Translations under genes and position numbers: made by a program
The notes under the pieces: model-generated
What the model was told of the DNA's origin: nothing
Databases searched by the model: none
Seen by the model: only the letters and a program-made list of their open reading frames with translations
Source: Scenedesmus sp. ARA3
Lineage: Eukaryota; Chlorophyta; Chlorophyceae; Sphaeropleales; Scenedesmaceae
Length of the DNA: 64,000 nt
Assembly (NCBI GenBank): GCA_004335835.1
Contig: RWJK01001945.1
Coordinates: forward strand, 112,751-176,750
Direction of reading: 5' to 3'
Part shown: piece by piece, positions 33,466 through 45,947 of the stretch
Layout of the letters: each line of letters starts with the position of its first letter
Position numbering within the stretch: the first letter of the stretch is position 1

Positions 33466-34286
33466 CAAGTTGATTACAACGCCAGCGCATGCAGGTTGAT
33501 CTGTTAACAGCTGAGTGGACCGTCCACAGGCTCATGCAGCATCTAGTAGGGCCCAATACAAACAGTGCCCAAAAGTGGCATGGAGCCCTGCCTGCGAGTA
33601 CAACCGACGCGCATGTGCACTGCAGCAACAGCACTGCCGCCAATGGCAGTATAAGTGCTTCCCACCCGTGAAAGGCCCAGGCGTCATGACCTGAACAACA
33701 CAGCAGAAACACCAAACTCGTATGAGGCACAATCCTGCTGCTGCTCCATGCATGTACCTCTGTCCAAACTGTGCAACGCTCTTGGCACAGCCTTTACAGC
33801 AGGTGGCAAGGGCTGGGGCTGCACTGGCCCAGCAAGCTGTACACACCAACATGACGGAGCCCATCAATCGGCTTCAAGGGGCATGCCCGCAACCATAATC
33901 TCTGCGCGCACCACTGACATTTGCGCAACGTCCCAAGCGCTGAGCGCCACAACCCTGACCCCCACTGCACCATCCATGCCTGTTTCCTTGATACAGAGAT
34001 GTTTCCGCCGCTACTGCTGCCACAGCCGCTGCAAGCAGCCCTGCTCCTGCTCCTGTCTGGCCTCCTTACTCCTGGTGCAGCTCCTATTCTCTTCGATGCC
34101 CTGCTGCTGCCATGCCAGCGCCTCACACTTGTGACACACTGCTGCATCACTCCTGCCCCTTGCATCACTCCTGCCACTTGTGCAGCTCCATGCCCTCAGA
34201 CCCTTCTTTCTCTACAACCCAGGGTTCACACATCCCTGAAAACACACAACCCCACCTTTCAGCGCCAGAGCCAGCTTCAGCCCTGC

Positions 34287-34291
34287 TTACA
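34287..34291 (-). terminator. Candidate TGTAA polyadenylation signal of SGT1
   Basis: TTACA on the + strand reads TGTAA on the minus strand, 49 nt beyond the SGT1 stop. Confidence 0.3.
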
Positions 34292-34339
34292 TGTTGTAGA
34301 ATGAAAACTCTCCCTTCCAACAACCCTAAACTCTCCCCC

Positions 34340-37300
34340 CTACTCCTGCCACTTGTGCAGCTCCATGCCCTCGGGCGGCGTGCAGTCAATCTTCTTGGCG
34401 CCCACGTCCTTCCAGTTGGTGGACAGCACCGTGCCGTTGCTCTCCACAAAGCTCTTCATCATGGCACGCCGCGTGTCCTCGTCACCCTGCAGCAGCATGG
34501 TACACCGGGCGATGCCGTTACTATATTGGTGCTGATCATGTGCATGCATGCAGCAGTGAGTTGCTCTCCACGAAGCACTTCATCATGGCGCGCCGCATGT
34601 CCTCGTCACCCTGCAGCAGCACAGAAAAAAGCGGCGCTGTCACTACATTTGTGCTCATCATGTGCATGCATACAGAAAGGGTTGCTCTCCACCAAGCTCT
34701 TCATCATAGCGCGCCGCGTGTCCTGGTCACCCTGCAGCGGCACACATACAGAAACTTGACTGTGTTACTACATGTAGTGCCCTTCGATGCTTGCAGCAGC
34801 GGGTGTGCCGCGTGTCCCCGTCACCCTGCAGCGGCACACATAGAGAAACTTGACGGTGTCACTACATGTAGTGACATTTGATGCTTGCAGCAGCGGGTGT
34901 GCTGCGTGTCCGAGTCACCCTGCAGCAGCCCAGCACACCAGGCAGCGCTGGGACCATCTTTGTGGAGATCGCGCGCAAGCATGCAGCAGTGGGTTACTCT
35001 CCACGTATTTCTTCATCATGCCGCGCCGCGTGTCCTCGTCACCCTGCAACAGTGCAGCACATCAGGCCACGCTGTTGTGTGAAGCCATGTGTGAAGACGA
35101 TGGTCGTGCATGCAGCACTGAGTGTACGCATGCGCCTGCGCAGGTGCGCCAGCTGCACGTGCAGCAGGTGGAATGTACACGGAGCAGTGCTAATGCGACA
35201 CCACGGGTCTTTCCCCCCCATGCCAGCTGACGCCTCCATAACACGAAGGCAGCTCCACCAGGGCCCTGCCGCCCTGCAACATGCTGGCGCACGTGCAGCA
35301 GGTGGAACCACCAAAAGCACAAAAATAAACCAAAAACACGTGTGCGCCCCTTCCGCCCTCACCGCCCCGGCGCGCCATCTGAGGCACACTCACGACAACA
35401 GCCCTGGGAGGGCCCCTGCTGCGCACAGCTCATCGGAGTATCGCCAATCAAGCCATGGCAGTAACGCCGCTGCTGCGCGCACCTGTGAGAAGATCTTCTT
35501 GAAGAATGCCCCCAGCGGGTCGGCATCGTCCAGCTCGCCCTTCTCCTCCAGCTCCTTCACCTCAGCTGCAGCAGGGCAGGACAGCCAACCAACCGAACAA
35601 GCAGTCAGTAAATATGTTGGTCAGCCATCGTCCAGCTTTCTCTTCTCCTTCAGCTCCTTCACCGCAGCTGCAGCAGCACAGGACAGCCAGACAGTCAAAT
35701 ATAACTGTTCAGTCAGCAACCTATGTTAGCCAGCCATCGTCCAGCTCGCCCTCCTCCTCCAGCTCCTTCACCTCAGCTGCAGCAGGGCACGACAGCCAAC
35801 CAACCGAACAAGCAGTCAGTAAATATGTTGGTCAGCCATCGTCCAGCTTTCTCTTCTCCTTCAGCTCCTTCACCGCAGCTGCAGCAGCACAGGACAGCCA
35901 GACAGTCAAATATAACTGTTCAGTCAGCAAACTATGTTAGCCAGCCATCGTCCATCTCGCCCTCCTCCTCCAGCTCCTTTACCTCGGCTGCAGCAGCAGG
36001 CAGGACAGCCGGACAATTGGCCGATCAGTCGGTCATTATCGTTGTCAGTCAATATCAGTCGGCTGCAACAGTGGTGAGCTGGCTCACAGGCAGGGTGACA
36101 TGCAATGTGAACAAGGGTCGGCATCATCCAGCTCTCCCTTTTCCTCAAGCTCCTTCACCTCAGCTGCAGCAAGCACGAAAGCCAGCTATCAATCAATCAA
36201 TCAATCAATCAATTACACAAACAAAGCATGATGAGTGCGGTGCCATGCCAGCAACGCAAGCAGAGCGACATGTACTTCATACAAGGCACACAAGCAAATA
36301 TGGGAGTCTACATGCGATTGCGTACTGCTAAACCAAGCAGCTGCCACACCCTGCAAAACAACCCACACACCTACACGCCATGCTGTGGCTGTTGACAACA
36401 AGCTGATGAACGATACATGCCCACACAACACAAACAGCTGCCCAGCGGCACTCATGTAAAACAAAGTGCACTGCTTGATGCCCAGCACCCACCTTCCACC
36501 TTGTCCCAGTTGCGTGTAGGCTTGCTGCTAGGGTAGGCGCGCGAAGGGCCCTGCTCAGGCGCCGCTGCTGCTGCTGCTGCTGCCACGCCTGCTGCTGCTG
36601 GGCCTGCTGCGCCCTTCTCCAGGCTGCGCCAGTTGAGCCCTGGCTGCGCCTTGAGCAGGCTCACCTCCAGCTTCGTCTTAAGCACCTCAGCCTTCACGCT
36701 GCCTGCATGAGCATGCGGAAGAGAGCCAGGCGGCGACATGCGAAACATGCTGCGTGAACGGACCAACCATCGCACCAAGAGCGCAATGCACAGCAGCACT
36801 TTAAGTTGATGTACATTGTAGGTTCCGGCTGTCGCGTGAGCCGCTCAGCTAGGCTCGTTGCCACTGCGTGACCCAGCCACTTGCTGATCGTAACAAATAG
36901 CAGGCCCGGCAGCTCAGAACAGCTCGGAGGCTATCCACCCCTGCGCTCATGGCGATACTTGCAATACCCAACATGCTGCAGACACCGCACGCAGACATGG
37001 CAGCAACCTGCACTGGCAGGCGCAGCCACGCATGCGCAGCAGCAGCAGCTGCATCCCCGACCTCCTCAACAAGAGCTCACCTGGCGCCACCTTGGAGAAC
37101 AGGTCAAACTCCAGCACAAAGTCCTCATCATCAGCTCCCTGCTGCTGCTCAGCCTGGCCACTGCTGCTGCTGGCTCCTGCTGCTGCTGCTGCTGCTGCTG
37201 CTGGCTGTGCTGCGATGGTGATCTTCAGCTTGTCATCTTCCCCTTCCAGCTGCACTGCCACTGCATCTTTCGGCAGGTTCTTGGCATACACGTCGATGAC

Positions 37301-38641
37301 AACCTTGCTGCCAATCTGATACCACTGGTGCCTGCAAGAGACAGCGAACAAGACCATACGGCTGCAATGTGTTAACAACCATAACACCGTATCACCAAAG
37401 TGAGCATGTATGCGGGTGCTGCCATACAAGGCGCTAAGCAGCTGCTGCTGACTGTTAGCGGCAGTCATGGTACGGAGCACTGCAGCCCCACTGGCAAGCC
37501 ACACCCCATAACACACATACACACACAGCGCGATGCTGTGTGGCTGCCTCCATGCCCAGCGCAGAACAATGCACAGCATGCTGCTGCTGCTGCTGTTGAA
37601 AGCTTTGCGTGTTACCTGTATCTGCCAGTGAAAGCTTCAACAGCAGCAGGCGCCAGCAACCTAGCGCTGTCTGCTGCGGCTGCTACAGCTGCAGGCGCTG
37701 CTGCAGGAGCAGCAGCTGCTGCAGGTGCAGCTGATGTAGATGCTGTTGCAGCAGGTGCTGCTGTTGCTGCTGGTGACGGAGTTGATGTAGGTGCTGCTGC
37801 TGCTGCTGGTGCTGCTGCTGGCTTGGATGGTGCTGCTGCTGGTGCGCCGGCATCTTGCAGCTCCCCTGTACAGGCCAAGCATAAGAAAGATGAAGTGATT
37901 AATACTGCCAGATGTGTATGCGCCAGCTGCACAATGAAAAATAATGCTAAAACACCAGAGCATAAGGCCTCTTACACCACCTGGGCTGCATGCTGTTGTG
38001 AATGTGGTGCACTGCTGTTGGCCTAAAACAACGTCAGCGCAGGTCCTGGTTGTGCTGTGGCCAGCCAGATGGCGTGCTTCCTGCAGTGCACGCAGCTGCC
38101 AGCGTCTGTCTCAAAAGCACTCACCATCTAGCTCTGCTTGGCACCTCTTGATCCAGGTGCGAAACTTGGTCATGTCAGGTGCCAGCTGCTGCCCCTGCTG
38201 AAAGCACTGCAGTGCTGTCTCATACTCCTCCAAGTGGAAGCATGCCGTCCTGCAAGAGAAAATAACAATGCTGGTATCAAGATCAGCAAGTTCTGAACCG
38301 TTTGCAGCAAGCAACATCCTTGCATACCCACCCTTTGCGCAGGAAGGCCTTGGCATTGCTGCTGTCCAGCTCTATGGCCTTGCTGGCGTCCTGCACTGCC
38401 TCCATGAACTTCTCGAGCTCAATGTTGGCATTTGAACGGGCCTCATAAACAGCTGACGAGGGCTCCAGCTCCAGCGCCTGCAAGCATTCGCCATGCATAA
38501 GCTTGGCAAGGCTTGTAGTGCTGATGCGCCCAGCCAGCACCTAGGCTGCAGGAAACGTGCCTGTGTGTAATGCTTCACTGCTGCGTCAAAATCCTCGTCT
38601 ACAAAGGCGCGATCGCCCGCTGCGATGTGCTCCTGCGCCAT
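34340..38641 (-). CDS. SGT1: SGT1 co-chaperone (TPR-CS-SGS)
   Basis: SGT1 is an HSP90 co-chaperone that also binds SKP1, with roles in SCF ubiquitin ligases and kinetochores and, in land plants, in immune receptor folding. Eight exons give 430 residues: 38641-38561, 38477-38332, 38249-38125, 37865-37616, 37331-37081, 36702-36493, 35565-35483 and 34486-34340. The TPR region (1-117) shows AVKHYTQALELEP, AIELDSSNAKAFLRKG and ACFHLEEYETALQCFQ. An Ala/Pro/Ser-rich linker follows (about 118-198). The CS domain (about 200-315) begins HQWYQIGSKVVIDVYAKN and is split by a ~35-residue Ala/Ser/Gln-rich insertion. The SGS domain includes SSKPTRNWDKVE, ELDDADPLGAFFKKIFSQ and GDEDTRRAMMKSFVESNGT, ending in HKWQE. 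Intron 1 needs a GC donor (CAG|GCACGT), since no GT fits the phase. The last two introns carry decoy exon starts. Confidence 0.94.
34556..35050 (-). repeat. Five decoy copies of SGT1 last-exon start
   Basis: Copies of the start of the exon at 34486-34340 (encoding GDEDTRRAMMKSFVESN) lie at about 34613-34558, 34734-34679, 34828-34800, 34923-34895 and 35045-34990. Each begins with an AG acceptor and GGTGAC, or one base off it. Three span about 55 nt and two about 29 nt. Spacing is roughly 95-120 nt. Confidence 0.92.
35600..36170 (-). repeat. Five decoy copies of SGT1 exon 7 start, two in a ~210-bp tandem duplication
   Basis: The start of the exon at 35565-35483 (encoding EVKELEEKGELDDA) recurs ending near 35672, 35783, 35885, 35993 and 36168. 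The stretch 35735-35945 is an almost identical repeat of 35524-35735, including the true exon's first half. That recent duplication therefore copied exon and intron together. An (AATC)n run lies at about 36188-36212. Confidence 0.93.
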
Positions 38642-41015
38642 AGCAGTGCTTCCACTGTTCCTAGAACTTTCTGCACTACGTTGCGTGGGTTGCAAGGTCG
38701 GACACACGCGTATTTCACGACAATTTAGTGTGCCAAAGTTTTGCAGCTGCGAACCGTCTGCGTTCACACCCATCAGAAGCCCGCCAAAGCGCACAAATTA
38801 TGACAGCGTCAGACACTGAGGTCTAGGGCCTGAACTTCTTGGTGTTAAGTATGGCCAGCAAACGTTGTGCATGGCAATAACATCCATTCTTGAGCACAGT
38901 TGACGCTGCCTTTCTCATGCCTTTATCTGCAGCTGCGTGTAGGGACGCCTGCCAACATCTCTGTGCAGCACACCCATGTGCGTCCGGCCACCGCATATGC
39001 TGGGGGCACGTTGTTCCTGACAGTTCATGGCACAATCTTGTTGGTGACCAACGGGTTGCCATAGTGTCTTGCTGACTGTGTTATTAGTTACAGCTGTGCC
39101 AACTTCTGGCATCCGAGCTTTTGCAGCACAAGATGTTGAACCAGCATCCCAGCTGCAGCCATGAATTAGGTACCTAGCAACCAGGCAGCAGCAATGTCTA
39201 CGGCTGGTTGGCAATCCAAAAATCAAAGAACCAGCAGGCTAAGCAGCAACCGCCAGTGACACCGTCATAGGTGTGCATGATTAACAACGCACTGAGCTGA
39301 GCTGCATGTCAAGGCCGCTCGACAGGCTTGCCAGTATTGTTGTAGCTGTTCTGGGCACTGCGTACTCAGCAGGTGCAAGTCATGCAGACCCCTGAGCAAG
39401 ATCCTTCTGCCACAGCACTGAGCATCTCAGGCTATACAGCACAATTGCTCTGCCAACGCATGCGCTTTCATACCCTAGAAAAAACAAGCGGGCATCAGCT
39501 GGCGGCAGCTTCATGGCCTACACACCAACCTCTCATGTTGGTACACAATAACAGCAAAGCTTGGTCATTGCACCATATGACACCAGCAATTGACCAGTTA
39601 CTGGCATTCACAAGCACAGAGCGTTGTGCACAACATGGCCGTGACATCAAGCCACTGTTTGAGTACACATTTATCTGGCTGCGGAACATCCTTGTCCAGA
39701 CTGCCTGCAGTCACTAAGTAATGCTGGCAGCAGTGCTGCAAAGACTGTGATCCTTGCCTAACCCACTGAAGAAACATTATTGTCAGCTCCAGCACAAATG
39801 GTGTGCGTACCTTTAGTATAGACGTCAACAGTAACACATCAGCTGCACCAACACCACAGTATGTGATAGAAGCAGTAAAACACGCAAGTCAGCTGGCACT
39901 ACTAGTAGCAGCCATTTGAAAAGTCACTTACTGACACACAACAAGCACGGAGCTTGAAATAAGAGCAACAAGCATGTGCGGCAGTGGGCATACCACTGGC
40001 AGCTGGGATGCTTCACCTTCAAGCCTTTCAACACCACACAGCTGCCAGGACCAAGAGCGGGAATGATACAGGACGGTAGCCCTGACAAGAGTAGGGTAGA
40101 TACACCTGCCGACAGCTGTGACAATGCTACACAGATGCCACAGTTATTACTGGTGGCTGGGCTGCCAACATATCGACACAACCGTTGCAATGAGGCCAAC
40201 ACAGTATGTGCCTCACGCAGCGCAAGTGTCAGCCCAAGTGCTTGAGCATACAATGTGCAGTGGCAGGCAAGCATGCATGCAGCCACCAACACTGCAATAA
40301 TCAAGATGCATCAGCGGGGCACTCTTTCAAGCCCATACCTGTTAACAGACACTCCAAGCAAACGGAGAGCATCTAGAAAACCATCTCTGCACCTGCTGCT
40401 GTCCTCAGTACGTGTGTCACTGGCTGTGTGCCACTGCTGGTGTACCACAGGCTGTAACTTTTTGGTGCCGCCATACCAAAGAAAAACAGACGAAGAAAGT
40501 CAATTCCAGCAATCTTAGGCACATGCCACAGGCTTGACGGCTCGCCGTAGCATTGGCTGTTGCCAAAGACAGAACCACAGGCGTTTAGGGCGCAATCCGA
40601 CCTGGTAGAAGAACCATTCTACCTGAGCATGCTTGTAGCAGAACGCATGTCATGATGATAACCAGCTACAAGTAATACATCCCAGAAGCAGCAAGGGCTG
40701 TAGCCGATGACTGGCAGCTGCAAGGATTATGGTAAAACAGATGTGAATGATGCTACACACCAGAATGCATGGCTGTTAGCTGCCTCAAAAGAGGCCCCTC
40801 ATGAAAGCAGACACCAGTGCAGTAGCCACAGACTTATTGCAGCACCCCCTCACCAGCGCTGGCCACATACCTGCAACCAGCATACACACAGTGCGTATCC
40901 AGCATGCCATACACACGCTGCTCATCATCAAATTAACTGTATTGTGGACCTGCCACTACGATCATCATTGGAGTGTAGACAGTATCTGTCAGACACCAGG
41001 AGCTGCTGATGATGC
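38642..41015. other. 2.4 kb spacer, nothing recognised
   Basis: This lies between the SGT1 start and the ornithine decarboxylase stop, both on the minus strand. It should contain the SGT1 promoter and the decarboxylase 3' untranslated region. No coding region, RNA or repeat could be supported. Confidence 0.5.
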
Positions 41016-44000
41016 CTACTCTGCCTTGCAGGCCGCCTCTGGCCCGCACTCCTCCTCCTCACTCTCCTCCTCGCTTTCCTCCTCCTCCACGTCACTCTCC
41101 TCGCTCTCCTCTGCGTCATCCACTGCCTGCCCGCTGAACACGAAGAACTTGGTGGGGTTGGTCATGGCGATGCCGTTGAAGTCGCACGCACCAGCCACCT
41201 GCAGACAGGGCAGAGCAGCATACAATCAGTGCACAGCACAGGCGCAGTGACCAACCCTATCATTGTACTGCCATTCTGCATGCAGTTTGTTCAGCGCTGT
41301 ATCTGCGTAACTGAAGTGCTGAACACACCGCTCCTACTACAGCATGTCACGCACATGTTTGCCAGCAACACAAGTGTCTCACCGTGTACGCGCCCACGTT
41401 GCAGAACATGAGGAAGTCGCCGTTGCGCAGCTCGGGCAGCTGCACGTCCTTGTACACATAGTCAGCGCTGTCGCAGGTAGGGCCCCAAAGCGTGGAGTCA
41501 AACGTCTTGCCAGCGCCCTGCTGCTCCTCCTGCTCCTCTGCCACCTCTGGCAGCAGCGGGGAGCGCAGCACCAGTGGCTGCGGCTTCTGGTCATCGTATA
41601 GAATGCAGTTGAAGCTGCCGTACAGGCCGTCAGTGAGCCAGTAGTCCTTGTGCACTGCGCCAGAGGGAGTGGGCCTGCATGCACGAAAAGGTGCAGCACG
41701 CAGGGCACAGCACATCATGACTATTTGATGGGCACTTGTTTACAGCGGCAGCAAGTTTGGTGAGCTGCAATGGCTAGCAGGCCGGCAAGCTGCGCACAAA
41801 AGTCAGCGGCAACACTTCAACACATGATGTATGCTTGCGGCGATGTACAGTATTATAAGCATAGTAACCGACTCCAGCGCCCATGTAACACATGCACCCT
41901 GGCCTGCCCACCCACCTGTCGCGCTTGCCGTACACAGGCACAATCAGCGCCGCGCTGGTCTCAGCAAAGTAGCGGCCGGGCTCCGCGATGACGCGCACGC
42001 CGCTCTCTGCAGGGAAGTGCTCGCCAATGGCTGTGTTGATGGTGCGCGCGATGTCGCCGAACTGCACATGCCCGTGCCCGTCAAAGTGCCCAGTGAAGCC
42101 GCCGCCGATGTCCAGCAGCCGCATCTCGTGGCCCAGCTCCGCGCCGATGTCAAACACGTTGCGCGCAGTGGCGATGGCAGCGCTGTACGCACCCAGGTTC
42201 TTGCAGCCGGAGCCCACGTGGAAGGACACGCCCACCACAGCCAGGTTGAGCGCTGCTGCTGAAGCCAGCAGCTTGCGCGCGTCCTCGGGGTTGGCACCGT
42301 ACTTGAGGCCCAGGGGGCAGCGTGCCTGGGGGTGGGATGAGCACAGATATGTGTGGCAGGCAGTAGGTAGGTGCGTCAGGAAGGGTTTGCTTGTGAGGCG
42401 GCCTTGAGCGAGAGGACAGCATCAGCCAGAAGGTAAGCAAGTCACAACAACCGCTGTGCCAAACTGCCACTTTCTGCAGTGCAGAACAGCAGCGATGACA
42501 CAAACTTGCAGGAGCAGTACAGCACAATCAACAGCATAACCAGACACATACCTCCGGGTCATCGCAGCGGATGCGCAGCACCAGCTGGATGCCTGGATAG
42601 GCGCCTGCAATCTTGGTCAGCTCGCTCTCAGTGTCGAATGTGGTCAGGGGCACTCCCGTGTCGCGCGCGTAGCGCAGGTCGCACGGCCGCTTGCAGGGGT
42701 GTGCGAAGATCACTTGGTCTGTGTAGCAGCACAGAGTGTGGCAGAGGAGGCGGAAAATTGCAGGGCACAATGAAAATAGCAGTCAGCAATCTCAGCATTG
42801 TAAGGAGCACCATGCATACCTTAGCTGCTTCCTGCACAGTCCCATACTTCAAGGCACAGCGCGCTTGGCCAGCATCAGCAAAATGCACAGTCATGGAGGA
42901 ACAGTAGCTCCACTCACCCTTAGGCACGCCCATCTGCGCCACTGCCTCCAGCTCTGCCTTGGATGCGCAGTCAAAGCCAGCCCCCAGGGCAGCCAGCAAC
43001 TTCATCAGCGCTGGCTCTGGGTTGCACTGCGACAGCAACAGAAAGATGGTGGTGCAGGCATTAGCAGATAGTCAAAAGGCGGTTGTACATACTTGGGAAG
43101 ACTTGTGCAATGCCTGCTGCTGGCTGCACTTCCAACAACACAGGACACAGTTGTGCCTGATTTCAAACCCTGCTGATGCACACCTTAACAGCGTAGAAGG
43201 GCTGCACACGCGGCAGCGCTGCCCGCCACGCCCTGAACAGGCGGGTGGTGTTGCCCAGGTCGTAGATGTATGTGGTGTCGTCCAGACCGTGCTGCTCAAT
43301 CAGCGCTGCTGCCTGCGCCGCCAGGCCGCGTGGGCCACCGGTGACCAGGCGCTTGGTGCGGTGCTCTGCCAGCACGGCAGCAGCACGTGCAGAGCCAGTG
43401 CACTGCAGATGCGGGCAGGAAAACACGGCAGGTGTTCAGGCAGCTTCATGGGCTACCAGCTAGTATGGGCTTTGCTTAGCCTGTCTGCTGCGTTGATATA
43501 GCTGCTCACCACAGCACAGCCAGTCCTCAAGTGTGCCCATTGCATCTTTGACAGCAGATCCACATATTAGGGTCGCAGCACTGGTAGCTTGCATGCACTA
43601 GCGGCGGCCCATCTGTCTTTGTCTCACGTACACAAGGCATCCAGCCTGCAGAGAAAAGTGCTGCTGCTGTTGCTGCCACTGCTGCTGCGCACCTTGTACT
43701 GCCAGGAGTTCTTCACAATGGCATTTGCCTCGCGCAGCTTGGCGGGGCGCTCAGGGGAGCAGTTGGTGGCGCTCGGGGAGCGAGGCACCAAGAGCTGCAA
43801 GCGCAGCACAGTGAGATGGAAGATGTGCACGGCAGCGGACAACCCAAGAACTTATCAGATGTCATACATAGCATGCATGGCTGTCTATTAGGAGGCTGGA
43901 ACACCGCTGTCGTACTACCAGTTGCAAGCCAGTGGCGATGGCAACTGCTGGCGTTGCTACTGCTGGTGCTGGTGATTGGCTGAGGACTGGTGCCGGCGTC

Positions 44001-44243
44001 AGGTGGCTGATAACGCACCTGCTTCTTAGCAGCGCTTGCTTTGGCAGCAGGCACCTTGCCGGCTTGGCAGGCCGGTGGCGCCTGGGGCTTGCTGAAGGAT
44101 CCCTCACGGAATGCAATGCGGCATGCACCATCAAGGAGTGCATCCAGGTTGCCAGAGCAGAGCTGGTCCAGCTGAGACAGCTCCAGGCTTGGTGCTGGGG
44201 CCATCTCCATGGGCTTCGGGCTCAGGATACGTGTCGATGCCAT
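41016..44243 (-). CDS. ODC: Ornithine decarboxylase
   Basis: It converts ornithine to putrescine with pyridoxal phosphate, the first step of polyamine synthesis; the active sites form at a dimer interface. Eight exons give 568 residues: 44243-44019, 43794-43693, 43402-43184, 43026-42918, 42718-42552, 42325-41916, 41674-41383 and 41198-41016. The fold-III decarboxylase motifs are clear: PFYAVK with the cofactor lysine K182, ALGAGFDCASKAELE, IFAHPCKRP, FHVGSGCKN, LLDIGGGFTGHF, IAEPGRYFAE, and WGPTCDSAD with catalytic C478, then FCNVGAYT. The WGPTCD motif favours ornithine over lysine or diaminopimelate decarboxylase. The N-terminus is about 110 residues longer than in animal enzymes and may be regulatory or targeting. 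The C-terminus is a run of Glu/Asp/Ser (about 30 residues), which is unusual. Exon 1's donor was chosen by phase (CAG|GTGCGT at 44019). Confidence 0.93.
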
Positions 44244-45947
44244 GGCTGCGGGGTTGCCTGGCTGTTCTCACGTAGTAGATGTCCTGCAGGGCACAGCGTT
44301 GGCACGGTGTAGTAGGGTTGGCAGAAGCCCACTAGCCCAAGACGTTGGCCCATCAAAGCAGACAGCAGCAATTACAGTCACATCACATGCATATAGTGCT
44401 TCGCTGCTATAGCAACAGCACCCTGCGCAAAGCCTGCTGGTTTAGAGTGGCTGCGACAATCCGCCCAGTCTAGCAGTAGCACTGCCAGAAGTCAACTGTG
44501 CTTGACCCAGCTGCACCTCGACCTATGTGATGGTCCAAGCTGCAGCAATAGCTTCATAAAATGCATAGAAATCGACGGAGGCGTGCAACCAGCTTTGTGT
44601 GCGCTTGCTGGCTGCTTCCCGCTTCTGCCCAGCAGTGCTGTTCTGGCGCTCACGAAGCTGCAGCGGCCGCTGCTGGCTGCCAAACAAGTACAATGCACAC
44701 ATTGGCATTCAACTATCATATACATCAAACAGCTCGTCCAGTTTTCGCCACAGCACCTCCACCAACCTGAGGACGCTGGAACAGGAGACTTGGTGGTCTC
44801 TGGCGCTGCTTATAAGCAGACAGGGCCCGCTCCCCTTTCCGCCTTTTCTTTTAGGCCTGTCAGCACGACGTGGGCTCTGTGTAGAAGTGGCTAGCTCTCT
44901 GCCGGAACAAACTTCAAAATGGTCAAAACGAGGCGCACGTTGAAGGAAGTAAATCAAGAACAAGAAGTGATGATACTAAATCATGTGGAACTTGCACTTA
45001 TGTGGTGCATGCGTGTGTCCTGCCTGTGGCTTAGTGTGATAGTACTCATGCGAAGCTGCACTGCGGCAATGTCACGCCGTTCCGTGGGAAAGCACTCAAT
45101 CCCTACACGGGTTGAAATACATTTCCACATATCCAAAAATGAAAGTTTTGCACAAGTTTGCCGTGTTCCCCAGCCAGTGGCCTACCCGCGCAGTGCTCTT
45201 CACAGTGGCCTTCGGGCAGGACGTTCGCAGCCGTTGGAGCTGCCGAAGAGAGCTATGACTTCGTAGTATAGGATCTCATAACAAACATCTTTGGATGCAT
45301 GTGATATTAGACTTTCGCTCTGAACTCCAGCCGGCCATCATTGCCAGCTGGCACAGTACTGCAGTTGACAAGAACTGACTGGCAAAATCAGCTGCCGTCA
45401 GCTGCACGAACTGATGACCAATATACACGCTCACAGGGAACCCTTGTGCCTATGTGTGTACAGGGCCACTGCGGACACATCACCAAGAAGTCGACCAATG
45501 AGCGAAAAAGACTAGCGGCGATGGCATCACTGCTAGTGACTGCAGCCTTGACTGGCACAGTTGCGCTGGGGTGCGCCACACAACAAGCACATCAGGGTAG
45601 TAATACGTATGACCAGGCACACATAGCCGCAACACCACAATCTGTAACCATGACACAAGCAGCCTGTGCACATGAAGTGAAGCGCAACAGCCAGCTCAGT
45701 AGCTGCAGGCGCCTACTGGTGCCAAGCACGCATGCTGCAAACTCTGCAAGCCCTGATTGCTGTCCCTGTTCTGTTCCACAGTTCTTAGATCGCATGTGTT
45801 GGAGTGCTGAGGTCGGTACAAACAGCTTCAAATGATACAAAACAATGGCCCAGACCTGGACAGGCGTAGAAGACACTGCAGGCATGCAGTCAAGCATGCA
45901 AGATACAGCTTAACGATATCAAGGCATCATGGTCATCTCTCATTTCT
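44244..45947. other. 1.7 kb spacer, nothing recognised
   Basis: This contains the presumed promoter of ornithine decarboxylase and the 3' region of the leucine-rich-repeat gene. Frames such as 44502-44894 (+) and 45341-45835 (+) are open but show no family motif or splice structure, so they are not called. Confidence 0.5.

Larger units (their letters stand above)
33146..34339. other. 1.2 kb between convergent genes
   Basis: This is the 3' region of the rhodanese gene (+) and of SGT1 (-). Candidate polyadenylation signals are TGTAA at 33461-33465 (+) and TTACA at 34287-34291, which reads TGTAA on the minus strand. A ~28-nt copy of the SGT1 terminal-exon end (GCCACTTGTGCAGCTCCATGCC) lies near 34176-34203. 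No gene is seen. Confidence 0.55.
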
